From: Apostichopus japonicus
Taxonomy: Eukaryota > Echinodermata > Holothuroidea > Aspidochirotida > Stichopodidae
Length of the DNA stretch: 64,000 nucleotides
NCBI RefSeq assembly: GCF_037975245.1
Contig: NC_092562.1
Span: 23,861,554-23,925,553, forward strand
Direction: 5' to 3'
The notes under the pieces are model-generated. The model had not been told where the DNA came from and made no database searches. It saw nothing but the letters and a program-made list of their open reading frames with translations. A program made the position numbers and the translations under genes. Shown here one piece after another: positions 63,984-64,000 of this stretch (position 1 is its first letter; each line of letters begins with the position of its first letter).

Positions 63984-64000
63984 TGCATGGCTAGTGTTGA
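63983..64000 (-). CDS. Possible 3' end of the preceding exon of the right-hand gene
   Basis: The last 18 nt on the minus strand (codons STLAMQ) end in CAG|GTGAGT and differ upstream from the array units. This fits the true exon end that seeded the array. It would splice in phase 0 to DLLQTKRA. Only 18 nt are visible, and it could be one more repeat unit. Confidence 0.35.

Noticed and set aside
63623..63988. 121-codon minus-strand frame with 17-residue repeats
   Set aside because: The repeat unit is 51 bp, a multiple of three; each unit contains a splice donor, so it is intronic.

Overview
The window is nuclear DNA of an animal. It is AT-rich with large introns, canonical GT-AG splice sites, many short dispersed repeats, nested DNA transposons and minisatellites. 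The encoded PI3K regulatory subunit resembles vertebrate p85 but carries extra domains, and intergenic DNA is rich in TAGGCCTA-like motifs. Both fit an invertebrate deuterostome, most likely an echinoderm. That placement is an inference without any database search.

Four genes can be supported. (1) 878-958, minus strand: first coding exon of a PLGRKT-like (plasminogen receptor KT) gene that runs off the left edge. (2) 6153-12008, plus strand: a complete six-exon gene for an unrecognised 332-residue single-pass membrane protein, with a short cytoplasmic tail ending in a YxxM sorting-type motif. (3) 31962-57164, plus strand: a complete 20-coding-exon PI3K p85 regulatory subunit of 924 residues, which dominates the window. 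Its domain order is SH3 - half C1 finger - SAM - C1 - RhoGAP - nSH2 - iSH2 coiled coil - cSH2; vertebrate p85 lacks the SAM and C1 parts. (4) 62459-62755, minus strand: last coding exon of an unrecognised gene whose previous exon ends at or beyond the right edge. No operon logic applies; the genes are independent neighbours.

The space between genes 2 and 3 (about 12-32 kb), and part of the space left of gene 2, is a transposon graveyard. Four insertions with hAT-like termini have perfect 8-bp target duplications: 2172-3070, 13630-15358, 20996-21956 and 29396-30011. The third of these sits inside the C-terminal part of a dead hAT transposase. Two more elements have 5-bp duplications (17140-19272 and 20523-22384); for the first, an uninterrupted copy of the target exists at 24495-24703. 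A roughly 120-bp module with a 40-bp hairpin core recurs eight times inside elements that otherwise have different ends.

The most unusual signal is in the introns. At five separate exon ends, in three genes, the last part of the exon plus its 5' splice site has been copied into the downstream intron, in most cases as a tandem array. This gives rows of decoy splice donors. In intron 14 of the p85 gene it gives four open 45-nt pseudo-exons flanked by AG and GT.
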